Assembly: GCF_014066305.1 (NCBI RefSeq)
Contig: NW_023501116.1
Span: 62,001-126,000, forward strand
Source: Letharia columbiana
Taxonomy: Eukaryota > Ascomycota > Lecanoromycetes > Lecanorales > Parmeliaceae
Direction of reading: 5' to 3'
DNA: 64,000 nucleotides
The notes beneath the pieces were generated by a model. The model did not search any database and was not told where the DNA came from. It worked only from the letters and a program-made list of their open reading frames with translations. Positions 47,561 to 58,300 of the stretch are shown piece after piece; position 1 is the stretch's first letter; each line of letters begins with the position of its first letter. A program made the translations under genes and the position numbers.

Positions 47561-49746
47561 TTACCGCCACGTGCCCGTTTCCCCCCGGTCGCTAAGTTGC
47601 AATTTTCCGAGCTCCTCTGCGAGCTTCTCCTTCCGCTCACTGATGATCACATCCGCTCTTGCCAAAATCCGACTGACGAAGTCTTCATTCCGCCACTCCT
47701 TCACAATTCTCTTCAGCAACGACAACCTCCCAGCGAACCCGCTGAAGAATTTTAGCCGAGGACATAGCGATTGGCGCCATCTCACCATCGTTTATCTCTC
47801 CTTTCGGATGAGATTCTCCCATCCGAGTTATCGCTTCGTTCTAGAGCTTTCAGTAACCCTTCGAGATTGAAAGATTCACAGCCATCCACATCTAAAGAAC
47901 GGAACACTGTCGCGTATCCAGTTTGTGGCTCGCTCTCGGCAAGAAATCTCAACATCGCTCGAAAAGTCGCCTCACGCTTTTAGACGAGAGCGCTGGTACA
48001 GGCGCACCGACCGAAATTGCTTTTTCGCTCGCTCGGATCCGAGAAGGACAATGTGGTCCGGGTTCCTGCGGTTGGATCTCCGCTCCAGCATCAAGCAGGG
48101 TTTCGACGACGGCTCGGTGACCCTGCGCTGCTGCTTCGCTCCGAGCGGTGTTTGACAGATCACGTTGCGCACGCTCTTCCAGTTCGTCCAAGGCGTCAAC
48201 AAAGATATACAAACTTTTGGTGGTCATTCGCGAACCTAGCAACACTTGTTCGACATTCAGCGACCGTCAACCTGCCAGAGGCAAAATCGATTTTTTTTCT
48301 GCGGCTTCGTATTTCTGGGCAATGTATTCGGGTACCTGGTCTATTTCGTGACCAGCGTTTCCTGTCGATTATTTCTTTGACCAGACAGCGTAAAATGTCC
48401 TCCGCACGAGCACCCTCGGGTTTTGCGGCAGTGCGAGAGCAGTAGAAGTACAGCACCGGTGATCCATCTCCACATTCCTCGAGAGCACTTTGCAGAGCCA
48501 GGGATCTAGTGAGCGTGCGAGGTCCCAGTATCTTCGATCATCATGAAGCAGACAGTGGACTTGACATATTCAGCTACACTCGGGCTCTTACGTTAGCTTA
48601 CTCTTTCTCGTACCAGGTGCTCCGTGAAGCCACATCACAGCAGCTTCATGAGAAAACATCCATGTTCTATATGTCCGGCTTTTGAGAAACCACAGACCCG
48701 TGGTATCTAGTAATTCGTCGAACCCCTTTCGATGGTGCTCCCTGTACGGGACTGACGATAGCCATTGGAGTATCCTGAGACGATGGTCTTGGTTAGCGCA
48801 CTCGTCGATTGTGTCGAAGCGTGAGGTCGTCTCTTTGTGGTTGGAGACCAAAATTCCTGCTATTTTCTCGGTCTCCTTGAGCTGTTGTCGGAGCCAGGCA
48901 CGCGACCGTAGTAACGATTGCGGGATGTCTTTGATATTCGTGGATAACTCCGATTGCATCTGGGAGTCAATAAGGCCGGACGTGGTAAATATGTCGCGAG
49001 GCCAATTGCGGGCTGCAGCAAAGCTATAACTTCGTCCCGGGATTTGACTACACTGAAAATCATACTTGCTATAACTACAGTGTTAGGTTTATGTTCCAAA
49101 AAGCTAGGGCTCGGTGAGAACTTGCTAATCGTTTTCGTCTCGAAGAATGTTCTGGCCCCAGACGTAAAATCTAGAATCGTCATGTAAAGTCGAACAATGT
49201 TGTTTGCCAGTTGCTTTTGGACCCCGTGAGACTCTTTCAGGTAGAGTGTCTCCCGTAAAGCGCAATCATAGATCTAGAGAGCCACTCTTTTGAGCCCTTT
49301 TGCAAATTCGGCAGCTCTACTGCTGTCGTTTACGAAGACCTGCGGCTGAGATCAGAGTGCTTTTTAGGGCCCACAGCCACAGGGAATACCAAACAAAAGA
49401 ACGCTGACGATCATACCTGCAGCACGAGACGAAAGGCTGCCAACGGAAGGGCGGCATGTGTTGGGTCGTATTACACAGCACTGTCTCCGATTGCAATGAA
49501 CTTGTTAACCCATGATGCTATTTTATCAAAGTCATCTCAGACAGCAACCTCCCCATGGTGCGATTTGATCTTCCATCGCTCCAAGAGCGCTCGCTGCCGC
49601 ACTTGGGTTACTACAGCTGTCAGAGCGTGCACGTCGGACTTTTCTGACGAACCGAACCCTGATCGCAAAGCGACTTGCTTTTCTTCAGGCAGCTTCGACA
49701 GCGCCATGTGCCATAGGTTTGGCTTGGATCTTGAGGAGGCTGCCAT
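47561..49746 (-). pseudogene. NACHT-ankyrin (NLR-like STAND) gene, decayed
   Basis: From 49746 the sequence reads like the N-terminal region of fungal NACHT proteins (MALSKLPEEKQVALRSGFG, then ASWVNKFIAIGD), with a TAA where the family usually has Gln before YDPTHAALPLAAFRL. A good intron (GTATGA to CGCAG, about 49350-49418) and LYLKESHGVQKQLANNIVRL follow. Next comes LQWLSSVPYREHHRKGFDEL and a P-loop-like HGAPGTRKSKL, in which the Gly before Lys-Ser is Arg. YFYCSRTAAKPEGARAEDIL and a Walker B-like SLYIFVDALDELEE follow, then one ankyrin-like unit (AAAQGHRAVVETLLDAGAEI) and a short C-terminal region. Frames change several times. Intact members are intracellular sensors linked to heterokaryon incompatibility or defence. 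Here the ATPase core is truncated and probably inactive. Confidence 0.78.
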
Positions 49747-51603
49747 ATCTTGGGAACTCGAGTGTATCCCGTGAGGCTACGTTAGCAAGCTCAACGCTAC
49801 GGCTGCCGAGACAGGTTCCGCCATCCAGATAAGACGTGCGCAAATATTATGGGAAAGGTTGTAGTTCGACGCTGATGCAAAGGTAGTAGAGACGGCTGGT
49901 GAGCTTTCAGACAGGGAAAATTCTCCCATCGTGGTCTAGAAGACAAGGCATCTCCTATGCAATCGAATCCGATTCTTGCTTCCCCCCCCTTTTTTTCCTC
50001 CCACGGCGCCATTCTTGCTCTGCTCACATAAGTCCCCCTCTTATCCCCGCCTACAAAACTCCACCGAACAGTCTGGAGGTATCTAGTCATCATTCGATCT
50101 CCGTACGATGATTGGCTTTGCGACTCGACGGGGCTGCAGATTGCCCTTTTGGGAGGGACACGACGCCTCGCATATGGTTGGTCCTGCAGGTAGTCTGACC
50201 TGGGAAGGGGGAAGGGGGTACGCCCCGCAGGCCGGTGAGAACCCACCCATCCCTTCGTAAGGAATCATCCAGAAGACGGAGTCCGACACTTCCGAACGGG
50301 GCGGACGAGTTTTCGCGCCAGCCTGCGGGATAGTGTTCCGGGGAACTTAACGGGAGAATGTGTATACCCAACCTCGCAACAGAAATCACAGATGGTGAAG
50401 GTGGACATGAGCTCATGTGACAGTCCCCTAGGTATCAATATGACATAATCGCTGGCTGGCGACTCGGTCAGCCTGGCGTATAGCCTGTAGCAACTCGTCT
50501 ACCGGAGAGGTTTGAGTACCAGGCCAAGGATGAATGCTCACGACGAGAAGGCTCATCGTCGCATTGACTTATCTCTTTGCGAAGTCATTAGTCAACAAAG
50601 AAGAAAGATCCAGACGACACCTACGAAAAGCCACCCGCAACCACACGAGTGCGAACGCGCACGTGTACTATACGCCTGCACAAATCACCGCACCAACCCA
50701 TCCTCTTTTGCTCTGTACGACGTGGAGACGACAGATTTCACTCACAGCAGGGAGACGACATACATCTCAACTATCGTTGGCATTCTGCGCCAGCCCTGAC
50801 CGTAAAATCGCGTTCATTCCTTTCCCCCACTGCGCCAATCCACCTCTGCCCACATCCCTAACCCTCTGATTACCGCCCACGGAGCTCGCTCCCAACGACC
50901 TGGGGGAAGACGGGTCATCATCATCGATCTCTGCACGATGATTGGTCGGTTTAGATATGAGCCTGCGCCTGCGCCTGTGACTGCTTTCATCGGACGAAAG
51001 GCCCCACAGTAGAAATTATTAAGTGCTCGACCTCGCGGGTAAATGTCCGTGGCAATCGAGATGAGGAGCAGGAGTCGCGACCCGACCCATGAAAACATGA
51101 TGAATCTACTTCCCATGAGCACACAAGCGTTAATATGAGGATTATAGGGCCTCGACTCCGGAGGAGCGAAAGAAACCGCGGTGTGGAAAGTATAAGGGTA
51201 GAGAGTCGTCAGTGAGGGTAAGGACGGAGTCTAATTACTTATTAAGGCTCGAACATACCTACTGTGCTCCTCTCGACTATCGAATCATCGTCGGTCAAGA
51301 AGAGTTCGCAAGTCGGACCGATTCTAAATTCGAAGATGGGGAACTGCCAATGAGTAGTAGTCGTGAGTTAGTTGCGATCAACAAGACAAAGATTTCCACG
51401 TCCGAGGAGACACTAATAGTAGCAAGCAACATCTCACATGAAAAAGTGCGGCGAGTGTAGTAGGCGTAACATCAGATCCAATTGTAAGTCATCAATGCTA
51501 TATACAATTTTCCCAGTTCTCCTAGCCGCAGCTACAGCTTCATGATGTATTCATTTCGAGTAGCCCCAGCATAGCACGTTCTAACCTGAAAGAGAGAGAC
51601 CAA
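49747..51603. other. intergenic with a weak internal duplication
   Basis: Open frames are short and unconvincing. CGATCTCCGTACGATGATTG near 50095 and CGATCTCTGCACGATGATTG near 50925 share flanking similarity, suggesting an old duplication of about 300 bases. Confidence 0.35.
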
Positions 51604-53441
51604 TCAGTGGCCATTAGCACCGTTGGTAGCAGCCCCATTTACCCTTGTGCCATTGGTGCCAGCATGGTCAATGCTATCGGCCTTGTGCGTTCCCTTGATC
51701 GGTGCACCGTTGTGGTCGTGTGCGCTGGAGCTGACTTTGCCACTCATGCCATTGGCGTGACGAAGCTTGGGGTCCGAAGCCATGCCTGTACGATGTTAGC
51801 GTCAAGTACCGGACGGTTTCATGAAAAAAAGAGCTCAGACTTACCATTATGTGTTCCATTGAATCGCATGTTGGCGATTCCCTCGTAGCCCTTGATACCA
51901 GTGGCCTTCTCCAAGCGTGTGGCGAGGTCGTCAGACACGTGACGGAAGATGGCGATTTGGCGCTTGATGATCTCTGGGTAGCGGCATGTGGACATATGGC
52001 CAGAGACATTGGAGACGAAGCGGGCCTTGGCCTTGTCATCAAAGACCTTCTCCCATAGGGCACGCGGAGCGTTGAAGTCTTCGGGCTTGATTTCAGAGAG
52101 GAAGGTGACTGCCGAGCTGATGAACTGGCCGTGGACTTTGTCGAGATCGACAGAGCGTTCGCGGAAGCTGATGGGCTCAATGGAGGATAGATAGTTGGGA
52201 CGGGATCCTTGATTGTAGAACGCCATGTTGCCATCACGCTGGAAGTTGGCAACGCGGTGGCTAGTTCGGCTCGAGTTGACGGGGAGCTGTTGGTAGTTGA
52301 CTCCGACTCTGTGACGATGAGCGTCTGGGTAGGAGAAAAGGCGGCTCTGGAGGACGGGGTCTGCAGATGGCTCAATGCCTGGTGGCATGTGGGCTGGGTT
52401 GAACGCAACCTGCTCAATCTCGGCGAAATAGTTCTTTGCGTTCTCGTTCAACGTGAACTCGCCAACCTCACGAAGAGGAAATTGCTTGTGAGGCCAGATG
52501 TGTGTCAAGTCAAAGACGTTGATCTTTTGCTCCTCCCACAGCTGCTCAGCCTCCTTGGCGGTCATTGTCTGGAACTCGACTGACCATGAAGGGCAGTCGC
52601 CTTTCTCAATGGCCGTAAACAAATCTTTCTGGGAATGGTCGGGAGAGTAGTTGGCAGACTCTTCTTGGGTGATGAATTTAGTGCCTTGCTTGGACTTCAT
52701 GTGCATTTGAGCATACACCCAGTCACCGGCCTTGTTGACAAGTTTGAGGGTATGTCCACCGTATCCGTGCATGAAGCGGTAGCCGTCCGGGATACCTCGG
52801 TCGCCCATGAGGATCATGACTTGGTGGATGGACTCTGGGTTCTGAGACAGGTAATCCCAGAACATCGTGCTGTCATCGCTGCCGCTGAGATGTGTGGCTG
52901 GGTCGCGCTTCTGAGTATGGATGAAGTGAGGGAACTTGGCGGGGTCACGCAGGAAGAAAACGGGTGTGTTGTTGGCCACCATATCCCAATTCCCTTCTTC
53001 AGTCCTGAACTTGACGGAGAAGCCTCGAGGGTCTCGAGCGCAGTCGTGAGATCCAGATTCGCCACCAACGGTTGAGAAGCGGACAGTGACTGGGCATTCG
53101 TTGCCTGCCTTAGCAAAGACATCGGCAATGCAGAGATCATCAAGAGGCTTGGTGCACTTGAAGGTACCATGTGCACCGCTACCCTTGGCGTGAACGACTC
53201 GTTCGGGGATACGCTCTCGGTCGAAGTGGGAAATGAGGTCGATCAAGTGGAAGTCTTGTAGGAGGAGTGGGCCATTGACACCAGCACGTTGAGTCTCGTA
53301 TGGGTGAGGCATTGGAACTCCATTGCTGGTGCAGTAAAGGGTGTCCTGGCTAGGAGTGTTACGGTCATCCTCGTAAGTCCTGAACTTTCCAGCGAACTCT
53401 TTGCCGTTGGCTTGGCCATGGCCTGCTGTTTGTGTTGCCAT
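51604..53441 (-). CDS. monofunctional heme catalase, two exons, 592 aa
   Basis: Exons 53441-51845 and 51785-51604 join across a 59-nt GTAAGT-ACAG intron (593 codons with stop). The frame is open for 81 codons upstream, but the ATG at 53441 (MATQTAGHGQANGKEFAGKF) is preferred, because the upstream part is Phe/Pro-rich 5'-UTR-like sequence. Catalase hallmarks are complete: His84 in RVVHAKGSGAHG, Asn in DMVANNTPVFFLRD, and the proximal heme ligand Tyr371 in RLFSYPDAHRHR. It decomposes hydrogen peroxide to water and oxygen. Length and domain order place it among small-subunit catalases, but exon 2 adds about 60 residues ending in a Gly/Asn/Ala-rich, low-complexity tail. There is no signal peptide and no C-terminal SKL-like peroxisomal signal, so a cytosolic enzyme is likely. 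Confidence 0.96.
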
Positions 53442-54010
53442 AGTAGTATTTGATGTGAATTGATTATACAGTGATGGTGGGAATGGGGGCTGATGAAGAG
53501 GAAAGAGTGGTTTTGGTGTAAGAAAGAAGGAGAGGAGAAGTGAGAGGCGAATGTAGATGAATTCGTTAATTCCGCTGCGGGGTCCTCGGAGTGATTCATG
53601 CATGATTACGTCACCATCTCCACCAATCAGAAACATGCCGTTTGCGAGCGAACCCGGCACTTTCCGGCACATGCAACAAAACAAAACCTCTTGGAATCCT
53701 TGGCATCAAGATTTTTTGATTTTTTTCTCCGCCTCCTTTGATTTATTTTAGTATATTTTATGCATATCAAACTGAGGTGGTCAGTAGACTCAGAAGTTGA
53801 GAATCTAAGTATAACCTCGAGCGGCACAAAGACAGAACTGCCTCAAGTATTCATAGTCTGGCATCGCAGCTATTGCAAACCGCCTCAGATCAGCAGCCAC
53901 TTGTTCTCCGAATTCCGCCCTCCACTTCACCGTTTCCTCATCAATGTCCAAAGACCTGTCGTCACGCTAGCGGAGCAAAAGCACTTGAGTCAGCGTTAAG
54001 AAATGAAGGG
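53442..54010. other. catalase promoter and 3' flank of the next gene
   Basis: No additional gene. The pyrimidine-rich stretch just upstream of the catalase ATG resembles a fungal 5' UTR. Confidence 0.4.
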
Positions 54011-55004
54011 TCACGGTAAGATTTTGGTAGGATTGGAGCGTACTTTGTTCCCTTGTATCACCCCCGTAGAGCTCAGAAGCGTGTCAAAGAATCCACACAT
54101 TATCTTGTCTTTAGGCCGTTCTTCCTTTGGAGTAGCTTTCCATGAATACTGAACCCCGCTCGAATCGATATGCCAGATGTCACAAAGTTTTGACACAATG
54201 GCTTGAGTGCTGTATACCACATCTTCAGCGTCTATTACGAGTGGCCAGATGGGCTTTTCTTTCGTGCCGTCGATCGTACTGCAGCTGGAGTATGGAGGGA
54301 CGAGATCATCGTTCTCCGAGTAGAACTCTCGATAAGAATCAAAGATGATGCGTAACCATCGGAAACTGGTGTATATTGCGAAATCTTCGTCGGCAGTTTG
54401 CAATTTCAACACGTCTGCCTGCGTACGGTAGAAAGATGGGATCATGCGAGCCGGATGACGGATAAGAATGAGGGGTGAGAGAGATGTGTAAAGGTCATCA
54501 GGGATCCATGTTGGATTACTCATTCTACCGCTTAACATTGAATTTGGTTTCTCGTAAAAAGAGTCGGGAGTCTTGTCACGAAAATTGTTGTGTTTCAGAA
54601 GGCACAAGCAGTGATCCTTGACAAAGGCTATCTTTCCCTACGCAGGCCGCTCCATCAGTATTCTCTCTTGGCCTTCATTCTCATTCCTTGCATGTCATGG
54701 GATTTACCTTCTTCTCAGCTGTCGCAATTGACTCTGTGAGACGCTGAGCCGCTACCTGGTAAGTCTCTCTCTCCATATGAGCGTTTAAGGCTAAATCTTC
54801 TTGTGCATCTTCTGCAACACTGCAGTGTTTGAGAGTGAGTTGTATCCTTTCAGGTCCGTACATAGAAGCGCCTATGAAAGGATGGAAGATGTTCTCAAGT
54901 TCCTCATGGTTCGCAAACAGCCTGTGAAACATCTGAGACACAGTGCGTGGATGATCAAAGACAAAGATGCGACGGGGAACTGGCGGTTCTGTCATTCTGG
55001 GCAT
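54011..55004 (-). CDS. sulfotransferase-like P-loop protein, two exons, 307 aa
   Basis: Exons 55004-54708 and 54637-54011 (99 and 209 codons, phase 0) flank a 70-nt intron (GTAAAT to CGTAG). The N-terminus IFVFDHPRTVSQMFHRLFAN resembles the cofactor-binding start of fungal sulfotransferase-like proteins (a strand, then HPRS-like loop and helix). KIAFVKDHCLCL follows the splice junction, and PLILIRHPARMIPSFYR matches the second conserved HPR motif. The C-terminal region (VIDAEDVVYSTQAIVSKLCD) is also typical. Many fungal relatives lie near secondary-metabolite genes, but no such partners are visible here, and true sulfotransfer activity is unproven for the group. It is the last gene before the transposon-rich end of the window. 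Confidence 0.8.
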
Positions 55005-55379
55005 GCTTGAGAAAGGATAATGGGAGTCGTAGAAAAGAAATAGCCAATATTGGCCGTATTATAGTCCCTCTTAGCAGCCATTCTAGGCCGTCTCTTGCCT
55101 CGATTGTTGACATGCACTGTCAGCAACATGGAGTCGTTAGCAGCATGCGCTGTCAGCAGAGTACCCTCTGACGATGTGGCGTTGGGGATACTACAATCGA
55201 AGGTTTCTGTTCTTTCCGTATGAGATTATGAGGATAGCTTCCTATTTGGATGAGGTGATTGACGAGATGGCGTGACTTGAAGACTGTCACATTATGAGTT
55301 ACATATTCATGGGTTTATCCAAGTTTCCTATTGCATCTCTTGGTTCAACTCCGGACGGTTAGGGTTAGGGTACGCCGAC
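55005..55379. other. intergenic boundary to the RIP block
   Basis: Ordinary composition. It ends with two telomere-like units and then turns abruptly AT-rich. Confidence 0.4.
55359..55370 (+). repeat. two telomere-type units (TTAGGG)2
   Basis: TTAGGGTTAGGG sits at the exact edge between normal and RIP-mutated DNA. TTAGGG is the usual telomere unit of filamentous ascomycetes. Two copies may be chance. Confidence 0.6.
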
Positions 55380-58300
55380 CGTAATATAGATATTTAGAAA
55401 GATAATTTAAATATATATAAAATTATATTTACGAGATTATAGAGATACTATAAAGATATTATAAGAATAATAGTCTCGAGCTAATTTAATTAATAGACTT
55501 AAACGAGATAATAAGATATCTTATTATCTCGATAGAAAAATCTTATCTTAACTCGACTCTATTCTATTAAAATCTTAACTCGAAGCGAGATAATATTATA
55601 ATATTAAATATCTAAAATCTCGCTCTACTCCGCTCCGTTACGTAGCGTAGATTTTTTAAACTTAGAATTTTTTAACTTTTACTTCTTTTCTTTAAAAATT
55701 TATATCTTTATAATCTATTTATAGAATCTTATAATTCTTAAAGCTCTATAACGAGATAAGTTTATTCTATACGCGACGATATTAAAATACGATAATTTAT
55801 ATATAAAATATCGAGTAAGATTAAAAATATCGTTTTAAATAATATCTCGAAAATTATCTAAATCTCATATTAAATATTATATCTTTTCGACTACTAGTAA
55901 TTTATTACTATATTAAAGACTTTAAATAAAATATTAATTATTTTCTAAATATATATAATAAGTTATATTACTAAAATAAAAATAATTTATAATTAAATTT
56001 ATAAATAATAATTAAAATATTAACTCTTATAATAAAGTTTAATAATAAATTATTTAAATAAGTAATAATAATAGCTATAATAATAATAATTATTTATATC
56101 TCTATTTAATAAATATTATACTTACGTCTATATAAATATAACGTAGTTACTCTAAAATTATATTAACGATATTTTATTTAATATTAACTAAGATACGAAG
56201 ATCGATATTAAAAGTTCTAGATAGCGTTAAAATATTTAATACTCTTAATATTCTTAATACTTTTATATAATTATATTTATTTAATAATAATACTTAATAC
56301 TCTAAGTATTAGATATATTAATAAAAGATAATTAAGATAGAGAATAGTAAGAAGATTTCTATCTATTATACTATATAAATGAGACTTATATATTAAAAAT
56401 CTTTATACTCTCCCTCTATTCCCTTATATTATTATTAGATTTAATACTATTATAGACCTTAGCGCTACTTATATTAAGACGTCGATATCGTATATATTAT
56501 ATTAGAGTTTCTTTTTAAATCTAGTTTAAATATATATCTTATATATTTAAAGGCTTAACGAATATAGATTTACTTTATATATCTCGAAGTTTTAATATTT
56601 TTTAGAAATTAGTTCTATTATTAAATATATTATTAAATCTTATAATAATATTATATCTTTTATAATTTATATTCGCTAGCTAATCGCTAATAGACTACGC
56701 TTTTATAATTTTAATCTCTCTATTTTTTAAAGAAAAAGATTTATTATTATTATAATATTAGATTTATCTCTAAATTATATAATAAAAAATAAAGATAATA
56801 TTAAGAGTCGCTATAGCGCTAATAATAAGTTTAAGAATTTCTTATTAATAAAAGATTTTATTATAGAATAACGTCTTATAATTATTAAAGTTAAAAATTA
56901 TTATTTAAAATAAGAATATAAATTAATTACGTTAAAGGTTTATAATCGCGAGCTTTATAATATTAACTTATTATTTATAATTAATAAGAATTTATCTACG
57001 TCGATTATTATTATATCTCTAATAAATATATTAATTAAGATAAAAATACTTCGCTTTAAAAGAATATATTTTTATAAAAATATTAATAAGAGAGAGTATC
57101 TACGCTAGTTTCGCGAAGTCGAAATTAAATTTCTTATAAGTTATAAATATTTTATTATTAATTAAATTAGAATTATTTATTATATATAATCTTTAAAAGA
57201 TAATCTTAATATTTAATAATATAAATATTATTAAATTTATAGTCTAAGAAATATAACTTTCGAATTTTTTAAGTAGTTTTTATTTAATTTAATAGCGGAT
57301 CTAGTAAATCGCTATCTTCTTATTTATAAAAAGTAAAAGAAGATTAAATAACGCTTCGATTAGAAGATATTTATTTTTAAGATTTATCTAGAGAAGTTAA
57401 AGATTTATTTATCTTTATTTTTTAAAAATATTAGACTAATTTCTTCTTAATTAAATTTAGATTAAAGCTTAAAAATAAAATTTTAAATATTAATAGTATA
57501 TCGAAATAATAAAAAGAAATTCTTATTTAAACTATTATATAAGAAAAGATTTTAGAATATATATACTTTAACGATAATTTCTATTTAAAGTCTTTAAAGA
57601 GATTCGCTAAGAATAAGTCTTTAAAGAATTAAATTTTAAAATTTAAATTAATTTCGAATAGCGGCGCTTATATAGCGCGTATTTAAGATAATAATATAAA
57701 GTATAAAGTCGAATTTTTTAATTCTAATTATAAGAAGAATAGTTATTTCTATTATAGTAAGTAAGATTATTAAATATCTAAGTATTTAGATTTTAATAAA
57801 TCGTTTATCGCTAATATTAATATAGTATTAATAAAAAAGATTCGACTTTATAATTATCTTAGAAGCGAGATAAGAATAACGATTAATAGAGATAATTTCT
57901 TTTATTTTTATAAAGAAGTAAATAAAGCTTTAAAGTAAATAGAGATAACTCGTTACTCTACTCGATATTAAAATATATATTAATTTAATTTTATAAAAGT
58001 TCGTAGTTTAATAGAATTTAAAATCTTATAATATTATTTTATTATAATCGAAAGCGTTAAATAGTTAAAGTATATATTACTATAGTATATATTAACTAAA
58101 TTATTAATTAGTAAATAATTAAGATTAATATAAAAAATATAATATACTCTTTTATATTATTAATTAAAAAGATTTTAATATTATATTAAATATATCTAGA
58201 TTAAATTAATTATAAATATTATTAAATCTAATAATAAAGTAATAACGATTTAAAATTAACGCTAGTAAATTATAAATTAAAGAATTAATTAAATTTATTT

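Noticed and set aside
52209..53075. Plus-strand frames of 120-146 codons
   Set aside because: Antisense shadows of the catalase exon.
53442..53684. Upstream in-frame Met codons extending the catalase by 81 residues
   Set aside because: The extension is Phe/Pro-rich, unlike catalase N-termini, and is better explained as 5' UTR.
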